Position numbers and translations under genes: made by a program. Shown piece by piece: positions 23,932-33,519 of a DNA stretch of 64,000 nt. The stretch is from Setoptus koraiensis. Lineage: Eukaryota; Arthropoda. Numbering within the stretch: the first letter of the stretch is position 1; the number at the start of each line of letters is the position of its first letter. The notes below the pieces were generated by a model. The model ran no database searches and was not told the DNA's origin. It saw only the letters and a list, made by a program, of their open reading frames with translations. The stretch lies in contig CM106585.1 of NCBI GenBank assembly GCA_048013815.1, positions 19,220,001 through 19,284,000 of the forward strand. Reading direction: 5' to 3'.

Positions 23932-24113
23932 TATTCAAATAAGCGCGCTCAAATGTTGAGCTCAAGCGCAGATACTTTCTCATTTTATATCTGCAGGCTG
24001 CACCAGAGATCTGCTGAAAATAAATAACATCTACGAAGTTCGATTATTCGAACTCTCACAACCCAAACCTTAAAAAAATGACCGATAATATTATTTAGCA
24101 TAATTTTTGCATA

Positions 24114-25084
24114 ATGTTCTACCTAAAAGTTTCTCTATTGGATCCGATGAGGGTAGTCACAGTTGTGAGTGTTTGTTTTATTCTAATAATATGTGTATCA
24201 GTAAGCGAAACGAAGGACTTAAGGCAGAAGCCTGCAGCAGCTTATGCCTGTATAGCAAGATTCAACAGTACAACTGGCGAGCCTTTATAGTAAGTCTAGT
24301 TTTCACCATTAGTAATGACTCAAAACATTTCCTCCATTTCCGAAAAACTACTATCTGCTCTATTATCTTTATTGTTGCACCAACAACAAATTTCTAACAA
24401 TGACAAATTTGCTTGTTTCTTTTTGCCACAATCGACAACGACAACATTGACAACGACGACATCAACAATAGTTACAACTGTCCAAGGCCTAATGAGTCAG
24501 AGAAAAAAATCTATTGCTGCAATTTAGACAAGTGTTGTGACTATAAGGAATTTTCTCGCCAACAAGAACGACTATTCAAAGCGACCCAGATAACTAACTC
24601 AGGGTAAGTAATATATTGATCCTATGCAAAATATTAACATTATTTTACAAAGAAATAAACAAATACACAATCGATCACACAAACAAAACTTATCTACTCC
24701 TATAATCTATATAACATCACAATAACATTACTAAATTTGATTATATTACATTATTATACTGATAGGCAAAAAGGGAGTTTCGGAATGAACATCTTAAGAG
24801 GTATCCTACTGATCATATTGATCGTAATATTGGTATTTGTAATCCTATGTTGTTGCTGTCTATTTACATTCTGCAAAGGTAGAAAATTATTCTCGGGGGC
24901 CATGTTTAACCAGCCAATTCCGAATCAACCACCTCCAACGTTTCCTGGACCTTCACCATATGCACCTCCGGCGCAACCGTACTCAGCCTATCAATGGCCC
25001 CCAGAAACCGCACCACCTCCTGCTTATCCACCATACCCTAGCAATATTCAAACCCAACCACCATATAATCCAAATTATAAATAA
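24114..25084 (+). CDS. Shisa/VOPP1-like single-pass membrane protein
   Basis: Exons 24114..24289, 24472..24603 and 24766..25084 join to 627 nt (208 aa plus stop) with GT-AG introns. It begins with a hydrophobic signal sequence; the second Met at residue 12, MRVVTVVSVCFILIICVSVS, may be the true start. A compact cysteine module follows (YACIARFN..., YNCPRPNE, then IYCCNLDKCCDY). One TM helix (GILLIILIVILVFVILCCCCLF, about residues 113-134) precedes a cytosolic tail rich in Pro, Tyr and Gln. That tail contains a PPAY motif of the PPxY class, which binds WW domains such as those of NEDD4 ligases. Signal peptide, paired CC motifs, one TM and a PY tail is the Shisa / VOPP1 arrangement. Which of the two it is cannot be settled by eye. 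It converges on the G6PD gene. Confidence 0.75.
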
Positions 25085-25384
25085 CAACAAAAAAAGGTAA
25101 TATTATAACGAATCTCCAGCAAACAAACACTGGTATTCTTGTGACTTCCTTAGAACCTAGTCTTCAGGATAAATTTTTAAGCAAGCGAGCAAGCATTTTA
25201 AACGGACCTCTGCAAGCGTGGCCCCGACCGCCTACGCACTTATATCCTATTCAATCTTTAAAAAAGAAAACAAATAACAATAATCATTATTTTAACATAG
25301 ACACACCGGTAACAATAGGACACTTATAACATGACAGTCAGAAGTGTAATAATACCTTCATGTATAAACATATGTACAAATATA

Positions 25385-25404
25385 TTTATTGATAAGTGAA
25401 TAAA
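25385..25404. terminator. Opposed poly(A) signals of convergent genes
   Basis: AATAAA on the plus strand at 25399-25404 (for the Shisa-like gene) and on the minus strand at 25385-25390 (for G6PD, 69 bp after its stop) lie within 20 bp of each other. The 3' ends of the two transcripts probably overlap. Confidence 0.55.
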
Positions 25405-25458
25405 CCAAAATTACGGTTATAATAACAAAGCAGTAGCAACTAAGATTAGCAACCATCT

Positions 25459-27090
25459 CTAGAGTTGGTGTGAATTGGTAGGCCATTTATATGTGCCATA
25501 GAATCTGTAACCGTATTGAGCTGCTAAGTAATCAGCTTGCTTTGGACCACGACTACCGAAAGTGTAAGCTATGGGGGGTTTCTTTTCATTTTCGATCTCC
25601 TTCAAAACTGGCGTGAATATTCTCCAAGCTTCGGCCAATTCATCGGACCTAACGAAGTGCATTTGCGATCCCGCAAATACATCGAGAATAAGGCGCTCAT
25701 AAGCATCCGGCAGAACAGTATCCTAGAAGTTGATAGTTTTTTATAATTAGTAACCGATTAATCGGATTAACATCATGCTTGTAAGCGTAAACTTGAAAGA
25801 TTATTGAGAGAAACCTTCGAAACTTACTTTATAACGTTTAGTGTAAGTGAGATCTAGCTCTGTCTCTTCAAGCTGAAAAGACATTCCAGGTTGTTTAGTC
25901 ATCATTTTCAAGTAAACAGCTTCGCCTGGTTGGACCCGTATAACTAATTCATTTCGCTTAAGTTGTCCATCGAAAATGTCGCCTGGGACGTCCCTATATT
26001 GGATTCTAACTTCAGCCTTTCTTTCATTGAGAGCCTTACCGCACCTCAAAAAGAATGGTACTCCTTCCCAGCGTTCGTTGTTAACCCATAATACGGCCAT
26101 TGCATAAGTTTCAGTGTTTGAATCATCTGGCACTGTTGGGTCATCACGATATCCCTGTTTCTCCTCACCTTCGCCGTTTGGTTTGCCAATATATTGACCA
26201 ATAACAATGTCTTTGCGTTCGATCGAAGGCACAGATCGGAGTGCTTTAACCTTCTCATCCCTGATATCTTCGGGATTAGAAGAGACGGGCCGTTCCATAG
26301 CAACAAGACTCAGAATCTGTAGAAGGTGATTCTGCATTACATCACGTATCATACCGAATTCATCGAAATAACCACCGCGGCCACCAGTTCCAAATGGTTC
26401 CTTGAAAGAGATGATGACCGAAGAAATGTTTTCTCGATCCCAAGTTTTACTGAAGATTCTATTCCCAAATCTCAATGCCATTAGGTTTTGAACCATTTCC
26501 TTGCCAAGATAATGATCGATGCGATAAATTTGATCCTCAGTGTATAAAGCTGATAGATGATTGCTTAATTGTGCGGATGATTCAGAGTCCCTACCAAATG
26601 GTTTTTCAATTATCAATCTAGACCAGCCACTCTCATGGCTTCCTTTCTTAGTTAAGCAATATTTTTGTATTAATTCAGACACACTAGCATAAACCACAGG
26701 TGGCAGTGCTAGGTAAAATAAACGATTATTTTTTGGCGGTTCGCCATTATGATGGTTGGCCAGGCTACAAGCTGTTGTCAGTCTGCCATTTGTTTCAATT
26801 TGGTCGATGTGTTTGCTAAGTCTTTCAAAATCGACCGGATCTTTGTATGATCCTTTGACGTAGGTGTTCTTTGACCAAAACTCTTGCCAGGATTGTTGCT
26901 GGTCCTGCTCTAGTTTGACATATTTGATTGTGTCATTCATAAGTTGTTCGACGGTTTTATCTGATCGTGCATATCCAACTATGAACGTATCCTTGGGGAT
27001 TAATTTATTAATAAAAAGTGTCCACAGAGTTGGATAGACTTTTTTCTTGGCTAAATCACCACTGGCACCAAACACGACAAACACATACAT
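25459..27090 (-). CDS. G6PD: Glucose-6-phosphate 1-dehydrogenase
   Basis: Two exons, 27090..25828 and 25722..25459, give 508 aa. It catalyses glucose-6-phosphate + NADP+ to 6-phosphogluconolactone + NADPH, the entry step of the oxidative pentose phosphate pathway in the cytosol. Visible motifs: the NADP-binding [13 protein letters not shown] at residue ~5, IIEKPFGRD, the substrate-binding and catalytic [32 protein letters not shown], and the C-terminal [20 protein letters not shown] and [11 protein letters not shown]. Human G6PD (515 aa) has about 28 more residues before the Rossmann motif. The frame stays open for a short way upstream of the ATG, so a short first coding exon may have been missed. 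The intron is 105 bp. Confidence 0.95.
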
Positions 27091-27783
27091 CTTGTTCTTT
27101 GGAACAAATATGACAAATAGTAGTAATAATAATAAAATTAGTGATTATATAATAATAGGTATAGTGGTGATAATAATGTAAGTATAAGTTTCTTATAAGC
27201 GCACTTGTTGTAAGACAATATGTATATGTGACGAAGATTTATAATTGTGGTCGTTTGGATAGCCTGCTTCTATCATGTAGTGAACTGGTGATTTTTTTCT
27301 TTTTGTTAGTGCAGTAAATGTAAATGTGATGATTGAATTGAATGAATAAGATTGAATCAATCAATCAGATTTATCTATGCAATATCATCTATTTAACGAC
27401 TGAAGCACGAAATATATGGCATGATGACGAGACTATCGGTACATTGATCAAGTGTATCAGTAATATCAGTAATAACTCTATATTGCCACTACTTAAACAA
27501 CTGACTAGCGCTGTCGTGAAGACACTTGTTAGAGATGGAGTTGAGCTTTCTCGTCGTCGACAGCAACAACTTGATAATAATTATAAAGTTGGATTAGCAG
27601 ACAACATTAACAGCAATATAACAAGAAACAACACTAGCCGACTCACAATACCTTTACAGCCAAGTCAACAACATTCTAGTTATATAACTTGTTACAGCAG
27701 ATACTTGACTTGTTGTGACTTATTCAAGGATCTGAAGTAAGAAATGTTGCACAGAAGTTTATAAACAGCTGCTTATACAGCTA
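27091..27783. other. 5' flank of G6PD, no gene recognised
   Basis: AT-rich DNA with ATA/AAT repeats just upstream of G6PD. A plus-strand frame at 27342-27740 (132 codons) is low in motif content, begins without a signal or domain, and is most likely spurious. The promoter of G6PD should lie here. Confidence 0.4.
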
Positions 27784-28214
27784 CTACTGTACTAAATGCT
27801 GTTGTACGATTTGAAGGTGAACATTACCTGTGAGTATAAAATCACTTTGATCGCAAGATGATTCAGTCACTGACAGTGAATAGAGGACACGGGGAATTTT
27901 CTTATGTACTTTAGTGTTACATAATAATAATAATTTTGTCGCTTGTATCTTTGGAGGAAGAAATTCGCATGTTTGGACTAGCCTTCGGTGTACTCTTGGT
28001 GTATAGTTTGATCTTTTTCCCCATCGCAATATGTCATTCAAGCCTTGAGAATTTTCCTCTTTGAATGATGTGAGCAATCTAATAATTTTTATCAAGATAT
28101 ATCTCTTTGTGATAACTCAAAAGACAGAGGTACCTGTTTAGAAGCAGAAACCATACGAAATCTATTGAGTCGAATGTACAATAGTGATGCTATTAAGAAA
28201 AACAGAAATGCCAT
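27784..28214 (-). CDS. Possible small single-pass membrane protein (doubtful)
   Basis: On the minus strand an ATG at 28214 opens MAFLFFLIASLLYIRLNRFR, a clean N-terminal hydrophobic segment followed by basic residues. It ends at CAG/GTACCT (28134). Below it a 103-codon minus frame (28095-27784) has ordinary coding composition (ILRWGKRSNYTPRVHRRLVQ). If the second exon begins after AAAGAG at 28057 the phases agree, but that acceptor is weak. A second donor (ACAG/GTAATG) near the end suggests a further exon not found. The plus strand of 28141-28286 is also open and ends in a strong ACAG/GTAAGT donor, so even the strand is uncertain. Not recognised. Confidence 0.3.
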
Positions 28215-28447
28215 AAGATACAAATCTTCAGCGAAACTTCGAGCAATCGCATATTATCTCCGCAAATACCATCGCCCGTACACAGGTAAGTAATGATCAT
28301 AAGTGGCTGATAGGGGATGATATGCACTATCATGACCAATCATCAGATGAAAATAGTTACCAGATGATTATAAACACTACGCTATAGTTGGTTGATAATA
28401 ATTATGGAATGTTGATACATCCGAGGATACCTTTCTAGTGAGGAACT

Positions 28448-29386
28448 TCAATCTTGCTTCAATTGAATTTTTCCCGTCTTATTTTTCCTTGAGTTATCTT
28501 CTTTTTTCATTCCGCTTCGATCTGAATCGCCTGAAGCTTTCTGTTGCTTTTCAGCATGCGGCTCGAACACGTTATCTGGATGAGGTTCAGCGCTAGGCCT
28601 CATGTCCGAACTAAATTCACCGAAGAAAACATAGCATAATAGGTTTTCCAACGGACCAGCTGTATCGCTGACTCCATGGACGACGTGAGCTACTTTGTAA
28701 ACTATGAAGATTGACAATACTAATGTGTATACTATTACGTGAGGGAAACTTATCAAGCGTGTTGTTTTCTCTACGACGAAAACAATTGATGCCAGAATGC
28801 TGATTTTAGTGGCGAATGTTGGCCGCCTAAATTCGTTCTCACTGGCTGACCAAATTCCTCTACACAATCGTTCAAACACCCTGATAAATCCTGAACCATT
28901 ACCATTGATAGTGCCTAAGAGTATCATGACTAAGTAACTGTTGGGAAAAACTCTAGCGGCATGAAAGACTCCATGCTTTATTCTATGGCATCTGTGAAAT
29001 TCCTTCGCGACGTGTATTGTGAGTTTGATTGGGCCGAATTCACACATCTTATAGAATATGTCTCCTGGTGAAAAAAATACAAGATACCAGACGAATGTTG
29101 CTAGGAGAATCTGTTGATTGTCTTTAAATGCTCCAACGATGGGTTCATTGAGCAGGAATCGTGACAACAATGAGCCGGCAAACATGGACGTCATACATGC
29201 CAACCAACAAGACAATGGATGGCGTCTAGGGAATGCTACAGGTCTATCATCGTTTGTTTGTTTGAATTCTTTCCTTATGTACACACAACATAAGATGTAA
29301 TGGCAGATGTCAAAGTATGGAAACATTTTCAGGTGAACCACATGATTTGACAGAAAGTCAAGGACTTGTCTTTGACTGAATGACAT
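28448..29386 (-). CDS. TMEM38: TRIC-type trimeric intracellular cation channel, copy 1
   Basis: Intronless frame of 312 aa. TRIC channels are K+ channels of the ER/SR that supply counter-ion current during Ca2+ release. Family features in order: FPYFDICHYILCCVYIRKE (TM1), PLSCWLACMTSMFAGSLLSRF, FKDNQQILLATFVWYLVFF, FHRCHRIKHGVFHAARVFPN, SYLVMILLGTINGNGSGFI (conserved Gly-rich pore or lipid site) and ENEFRRPTFATKISILASIVF. A charged Lys-rich tail (KKEDNSRKNKTGK) ends the protein, as in vertebrate TMEM38. Vertebrate TRIC genes have several introns, so this locus may stem from a retrocopy. It is a tandem paralogue of 32575-33519. A 241-bp stretch (28638-28878) is identical to that copy while the surrounding coding sequence differs at roughly one base in eight to ten. 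Confidence 0.9.
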   Translation of the reverse strand: MSFSQRQVLDFLSNHVVHLKMFPYFDICHYILCCVYIRKEFKQTNDDRPVAFPRRHPLSCWLACMTSMFAGSLLSRFLLNEPIVGAFKDNQQILLATFVWYLVFFSPGDIFYKMCEFGPIKLTIHVAKEFHRCHRIKHGVFHAARVFPNSYLVMILLGTINGNGSGFIRVFERLCRGIWSASENEFRRPTFATKISILASIVFVVEKTTRLISFPHVIVYTLVLSIFIVYKVAHVVHGVSDTAGPLENLLCYVFFGEFSSDMRPSAEPHPDNVFEPHAEKQQKASGDSDRSGMKKEDNSRKNKTGKIQLKQD

Positions 29387-29975
29387 CTCGTTTTTTTATT
29401 CTTGCTGATGTTATTGCTTGTCAATGTGCTGAAACGAATTAATTAAGCTTAGCCTAGTTGAATGTCGATAAGATTTATTGACTAAACGCACTTCTCATCA
29501 TGCCCATGGGTCAGAAAGAGATAGATAATAGATATTTGTGTTCCGCTCCAGGAATTCCAAAAGTAATCACGTTCTTCTATGACAGCCTAATTTATGGTTA
29601 TGTTTCATTTATTGTATACAAATCATCATAAATATAATAATATCTAACAAATGGACAGAAGACTATTGGCCAAAGCGATAGACAGGCGATAAAACGTTTC
29701 GCCAACAGAGAATTCGTTTATTTACAACGTGCAACACGCATGCGTTGCGCCAAAAAACACATGTTTCTCGTGTTCGGTGTCAATGTAAAGAACAGTGCCT
29801 CTCGTTCTTTATCTGACATGTCATCTACCCATAGTTGAAGCGACGACACTAAACTATCGACTAAAACTTGAATTTCGCCTAGTTAGTATATATCGAAACG
29901 CTTGATATTGGACACCTTGCTCCGTTACAACAATCTGGAAGTCTGTCAGGAGCCGCAATGACGAATGTTGTATCA
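29387..29975. repeat. Duplicated TRIC/TMEM245 intergenic promoter region, orphan copy
   Basis: This sequence closely matches 33520-34097, the head-to-head interval between TRIC copy 2 and TMEM245. The first ~370 bp are nearly identical; similarity then fades and ends near the position equivalent to the TMEM245 start codon. Here no TMEM245 follows. So the duplicated block is TRIC plus the shared promoter, and the outward half of this promoter now faces no TMEM245 gene. Confidence 0.8.
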
Positions 29976-30125
29976 CTATGTGTAGAGTTCTGCCGTAGAA
30001 TCAACTTCTCTATGACATGTCAAGCGTTAATCAGTTACAAATGAAATGAGTTTCCTTGGCTGTAAATTTTTTCGTCAGATTATTTATGGCTTGATGCACT
30101 AAACTTGATCTGCTCACACATCAAT

Positions 30126-31721
30126 CTATCTACCTCTGTCAGTCCAATGCTGAGTGGCTGTGTCAAGTTTGTCTAAATAACGTAGTATTTTCGGCTCCAA
30201 TATTTGCCAATAAATGCGTGAAATTTCGCTACCATTACCAAGCGAGGAGGACGCTTTTGATGATGCACCAGGTTCGCTAACTGTTAAGTGGTTTATCTCT
30301 CCCAGATAAACATTGCCTCCGATGCTTGATCGATTGTAGTTGTATTCCATCTTGTGGCGATCATCTAGATCCAGCAGTGAACGTCTTCGTCTTCTTCTGC
30401 CAAGCAGAGGTGTTATGTGAAATGGATGATTGTTAGTATTACAATTAAAGGCTGACACTAATAGGAAAAAAAACATTGATATAAATGGTATAAATAATGC
30501 GCCCAATATCAACACCGCCAAAAGTAATGGAAACGCGTGACTAACTTCCTGTTCTTCGTGATGATGAATTGTCTTGTGTTTATCATGATGATCGTCGTCA
30601 TCGAAACGCTCAACATGATTCAAGCCATTTTGACTGGCTTGCATTGCAAATCGATTATAGTTGTCATGCTTATTTGATGGCCACGAGGAAATATAATTGT
30701 CCTGATATTGTGCCTGGTCAGCATCGTCCATCGGACGTCCATTTGTGTAATATTGTGAAGAAGTCGGGTAGATTGACGAACCAGAAGTGAAATATCTGGT
30801 ATAACCGTCTCCTGAGTCACTGTTCATAGTGTGCGAATCGTGATAATTGGGTGATCTATCCGAACTGGAACTCGATGACCATGGCCAAGCAATATTAGCC
30901 AAGAAAGATGGTGATGTGTCTAAACGAGAGGGGGATAGACGCGTAGAGCTAGTTTCTATGATGTCGTTCGATTCAGTATCCAATTGAGTGGGAGCAAACA
31001 ATTGGTCATTACTATGGAAGGAAAAAACTAATGGGCTATTATTGGTTAGTCGTGCTTTGTCATTTGCTAACAGATTAATTTTCGTTGACTGTGGAAGAGC
31101 TGTTAACGGAGGATAAACACCAGTTTGGTCAAGGTTTGATCCATCAGCCAGTGACATTCTTCGAGCAGATCGCCAAAAGCGACGACGGAACAATAAGTCA
31201 GACCTAGTCTTCGATAAATTGGCGCTATTGTTTGTAGCTTCGGTGTTGGTTATAGCTGGAGCAAACTCTTCGTTTCTTGCAGTTTTCGGTAACTGATGTT
31301 TCCTTTCTGGACTCACATCGAATAGCGCTGGATTCAATGCTGGGTTCGTCGTGCTCTCAGATGGATTTGATGCCGATTCTTCTGAGACATGTTTCAGTTG
31401 AAGTTGCCGCAATAGGTGATGATAAGATTTAATTAGCTGGCCATTGATTCTCATTTGCTCGTTTAATCTGTTCATTTGTTTCATGATAGTTGTTGGAGAC
31501 GATGAATGGAACTTCATAAAGCCACAGCAGATTATGAGAGCAGCGGCTGCGATTGTTATTCCGGCCATTTGTGTAATTGATTCAGTTTCGATAACTTCAA
31601 TACAGAAAGCAGGGGTTATGAAGTCCCGCTCTGACGATGAGATTTCGTTTGTGAAAAAGTTTATCGTCGAACAAATCGTTAATTTATGAAACAGTCTTAT
31701 GTCTTCCTGCAACAACAACAT
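30126..31721 (-). CDS. Unrecognised protein with two TM segments and an RRRRRR site
   Basis: Open frame of 531 codons, no introns seen. Hydrophobic segment 1 is MAGITIAAAALIICCGFMKF (residue ~52). An alternative start at this Met (31568) would make it a signal anchor, and the 51 residues before it look poor. A long Ser/Asn/Asp-rich region with His- and Asp-rich stretches follows. Segment 2 (AFPLLLAVLILGALFIPFIS then MFFFLLVSAFNCN, ~394-424) is strongly hydrophobic and is followed by LLGRRRRRRSLLDLDD, a possible furin-type site at ~440. Such an arrangement (hydrophobic block, NCN, poly-Arg) occurs in uncharacterised arthropod proteins as far as I recall, but I cannot name a family. It lies between the two TRIC copies in the same orientation. 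Confidence 0.65.
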   Translation of the reverse strand: MLLLQEDIRLFHKLTICSTINFFTNEISSSERDFITPAFCIEVIETESITQMAGITIAAAALIICCGFMKFHSSSPTTIMKQMNRLNEQMRINGQLIKSYHHLLRQLQLKHVSEESASNPSESTTNPALNPALFDVSPERKHQLPKTARNEEFAPAITNTEATNNSANLSKTRSDLLFRRRFWRSARRMSLADGSNLDQTGVYPPLTALPQSTKINLLANDKARLTNNSPLVFSFHSNDQLFAPTQLDTESNDIIETSSTRLSPSRLDTSPSFLANIAWPWSSSSSSDRSPNYHDSHTMNSDSGDGYTRYFTSGSSIYPTSSQYYTNGRPMDDADQAQYQDNYISSWPSNKHDNYNRFAMQASQNGLNHVERFDDDDHHDKHKTIHHHEEQEVSHAFPLLLAVLILGALFIPFISMFFFLLVSAFNCNTNNHPFHITPLLGRRRRRRSLLDLDDRHKMEYNYNRSSIGGNVYLGEINHLTVSEPGASSKASSSLGNGSEISRIYWQILEPKILRYLDKLDTATQHWTDRGR

Positions 31722-32574
31722 CTAATATCCACAGAGCAGCACTATTTTGAAACATAACCTCCTTAATATCTTAATTTCGGCATACTGACCAACATAATCA
31801 TTCATGTATAAGCCCGACAATACGTTCTCGGTTCGAGACATGGTCGAGAGTATTCTATTCAATTGTCATCGTTTGTTTTGTCATTCATGTTCCAAGCGAT
31901 TGTATTACACAAGTCTCTTTATACCTCGCTGGTGCTTCCAAACATGGAACAACGAAGAGATTCAAGGTCACCAATGTATACATTACTTGGCCATGTTATG
32001 CTTATTATACAAGTCAGTCTTGCATTCGATAATAAGATCTGAAGATTAACACCCTTAGGCAACCAAATACTTGATGGCCAAGCGAGAGTTGGATAGTTGA
32101 CAGCAATAATAGAGACACATAGTGACAATGAATAGCATGGATCTTGCACTAGTTTCCATTTGTTTATTTTATGTTTGCACAGTCGTCTTGCGTTGACACT
32201 TAACACTTTATTGGATGAACATTTCCTATCGCATTTCTAACAATCAATCGAGCAACAAGGCCTTCACAACCTGGGATGTTTTAGATTCCTTAATCATGAA
32301 TGACTTATTTAGTTGCTGCTTGCAGGCCGTATCTGTCATTGCAAAAGGAAGGAAAGAATTTCATGCCCAGCAGACTTTTGAGGGAGAAAATCAGATCACA
32401 AAGTTTGTTTCAAAGGAAATTCAATTTGTGTTTATATAGAATCAACATCTTGTTGGCGAAATCAGAAATAAAACGTTTTGTGTCATCATGATTTATCCAT
32501 TAGATCTCGGTTGATTGATACCAATCAATCATGAAATATCGATACATTCGAGAATACATTTTCTGATAGGAACT
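31722..32574. other. Intergenic DNA upstream of the two-TM gene, downstream of TRIC copy 2
   Basis: No gene recognised. The last ~50 bp before 32575 resemble the region just past the stop of TRIC copy 1 (GATACATxCGAG, GGAACTTCAATCTTGCTT), marking the 3' limit of the TRIC duplication. Short frames here carry no motif. Confidence 0.5.
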
Positions 32575-33519
32575 TCAATCTTGCTTTACTTGGATTTTAC
32601 TCGTCTTATTCTTCTTAGAGGTGGCCTCTTTTTTCCTTCCGCTTCGATCTGGATCGCCTGAAACTTTCTGTTGCTTTCCAACACTCGCCTCGGATACGTT
32701 ATCTGGGTGAGGCTCTGCGCTAGGCATCATGTCCAAACCAATTCCACCAGAGAAGACATAGTACAATAGGTTTTCCAACGGACCAGCTGTATCGCTGACT
32801 CCATGGACGACGTGAGCTACTTTGTAAACTATGAAGATTGACAATACTAATGTGTATACTATTACGTGAGGGAAACTTATCAAGCGTGTTGTTTTCTCTA
32901 CGACGAAAACAATTGATGCCAGAATGCTGATTTTAGTGGCGAATGTTGGCCGCCTAAATTCGTTCTCACTGGCTGACCAAATTCCTCTACACAATCGTTC
33001 AAACATCCTGATAAATCCTGAACCATTTCCATTTACCGTGCCGATGAGCACCATGACAAAGTAACTGTTGGGAAAAACTCTGGCGGCATGAAAGATTCCA
33101 TGTTTTATTCTGTGGCACCGGTGAAATTCCTTCATTATGTTGAGGGAAAGTTTGATCGTCTTGAATTCGCACATCTTATAGACTATGTCTCCTGGTGAAA
33201 AAAACACTAGATACCAGACGAGCGTTGCTGTTAAAATTTGTTGATTGTCTTTGAATGCTCCGGCAATGGGTTCATTGAGCAGGAGTCTTGACAACATTGA
33301 GCCGGCAAACATGGACGTCATACATGCCAACCAACAAGACAATGGACGGCGTCGAGAGAATGCCGATGCTACAGGTTTATCATCGGTCGGATTTTTGGAG
33401 TCTTTCCTTATATAAATGCAACACAGGATGTAATGGCAGATGTCAAAATATGGAAACATTCTCACGTGAACTACATGATCTGACAGAAAGTCAAGGACTT
33501 CTCTTTGACTGAATGACAT
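32575..33519 (-). CDS. TMEM38: TRIC-type trimeric intracellular cation channel, copy 2
   Basis: Intronless frame of 314 aa, paralogue of the gene at 28448-29386, with the same domain order: FPYFDICHYILCCIYIRKD, PLSCWLACMTSMFAGSMLSR, FKDNQQILTATLVWYLVFF, FHRCHRIKHGIFHAARVFPN, SYFVMVLIGTVNGNGSGFI, ENEFRRPTFATKISILASIVF, Lys-rich tail. It is probably an ER K+ channel. It stands head to head with TMEM245, the starts being 574 bp apart. As TMEM245 is single in the window, this copy most likely keeps the ancestral setting and copy 1 is the derived duplicate. Confidence 0.9.
   Translation of the reverse strand: MSFSQREVLDFLSDHVVHVRMFPYFDICHYILCCIYIRKDSKNPTDDKPVASAFSRRRPLSCWLACMTSMFAGSMLSRLLLNEPIAGAFKDNQQILTATLVWYLVFFSPGDIVYKMCEFKTIKLSLNIMKEFHRCHRIKHGIFHAARVFPNSYFVMVLIGTVNGNGSGFIRMFERLCRGIWSASENEFRRPTFATKISILASIVFVVEKTTRLISFPHVIVYTLVLSIFIVYKVAHVVHGVSDTAGPLENLLYYVFSGGIGLDMMPSAEPHPDNVSEASVGKQQKVSGDPDRSGRKKEATSKKNKTSKIQVKQD

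Larger units (their letters stand above)
13181..24060 (+). repeat. Head-to-tail tandem array of three TPR-like units
   Basis: The same leader (starting TATAGCATCAGCATCTCTC) occurs at 13181, 17073 and 20938, each about 78 bp before the start codon of a unit. The first two units are 3892 and 3866 bp long. The match covers the 5' leader, the whole coding region and the 3' flank with its AATAAA, and by eye differs at very few sites outside length changes in repeats. After the third unit the 3' flank diverges at about 23935-24000. The array is so recent that its members are almost the same at nucleotide level. Confidence 0.95.

Noticed and set aside
27342-27740. 132-codon frame upstream of G6PD
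   Set aside because: Composition typical of AT-rich non-coding DNA, no domain, no splice support.
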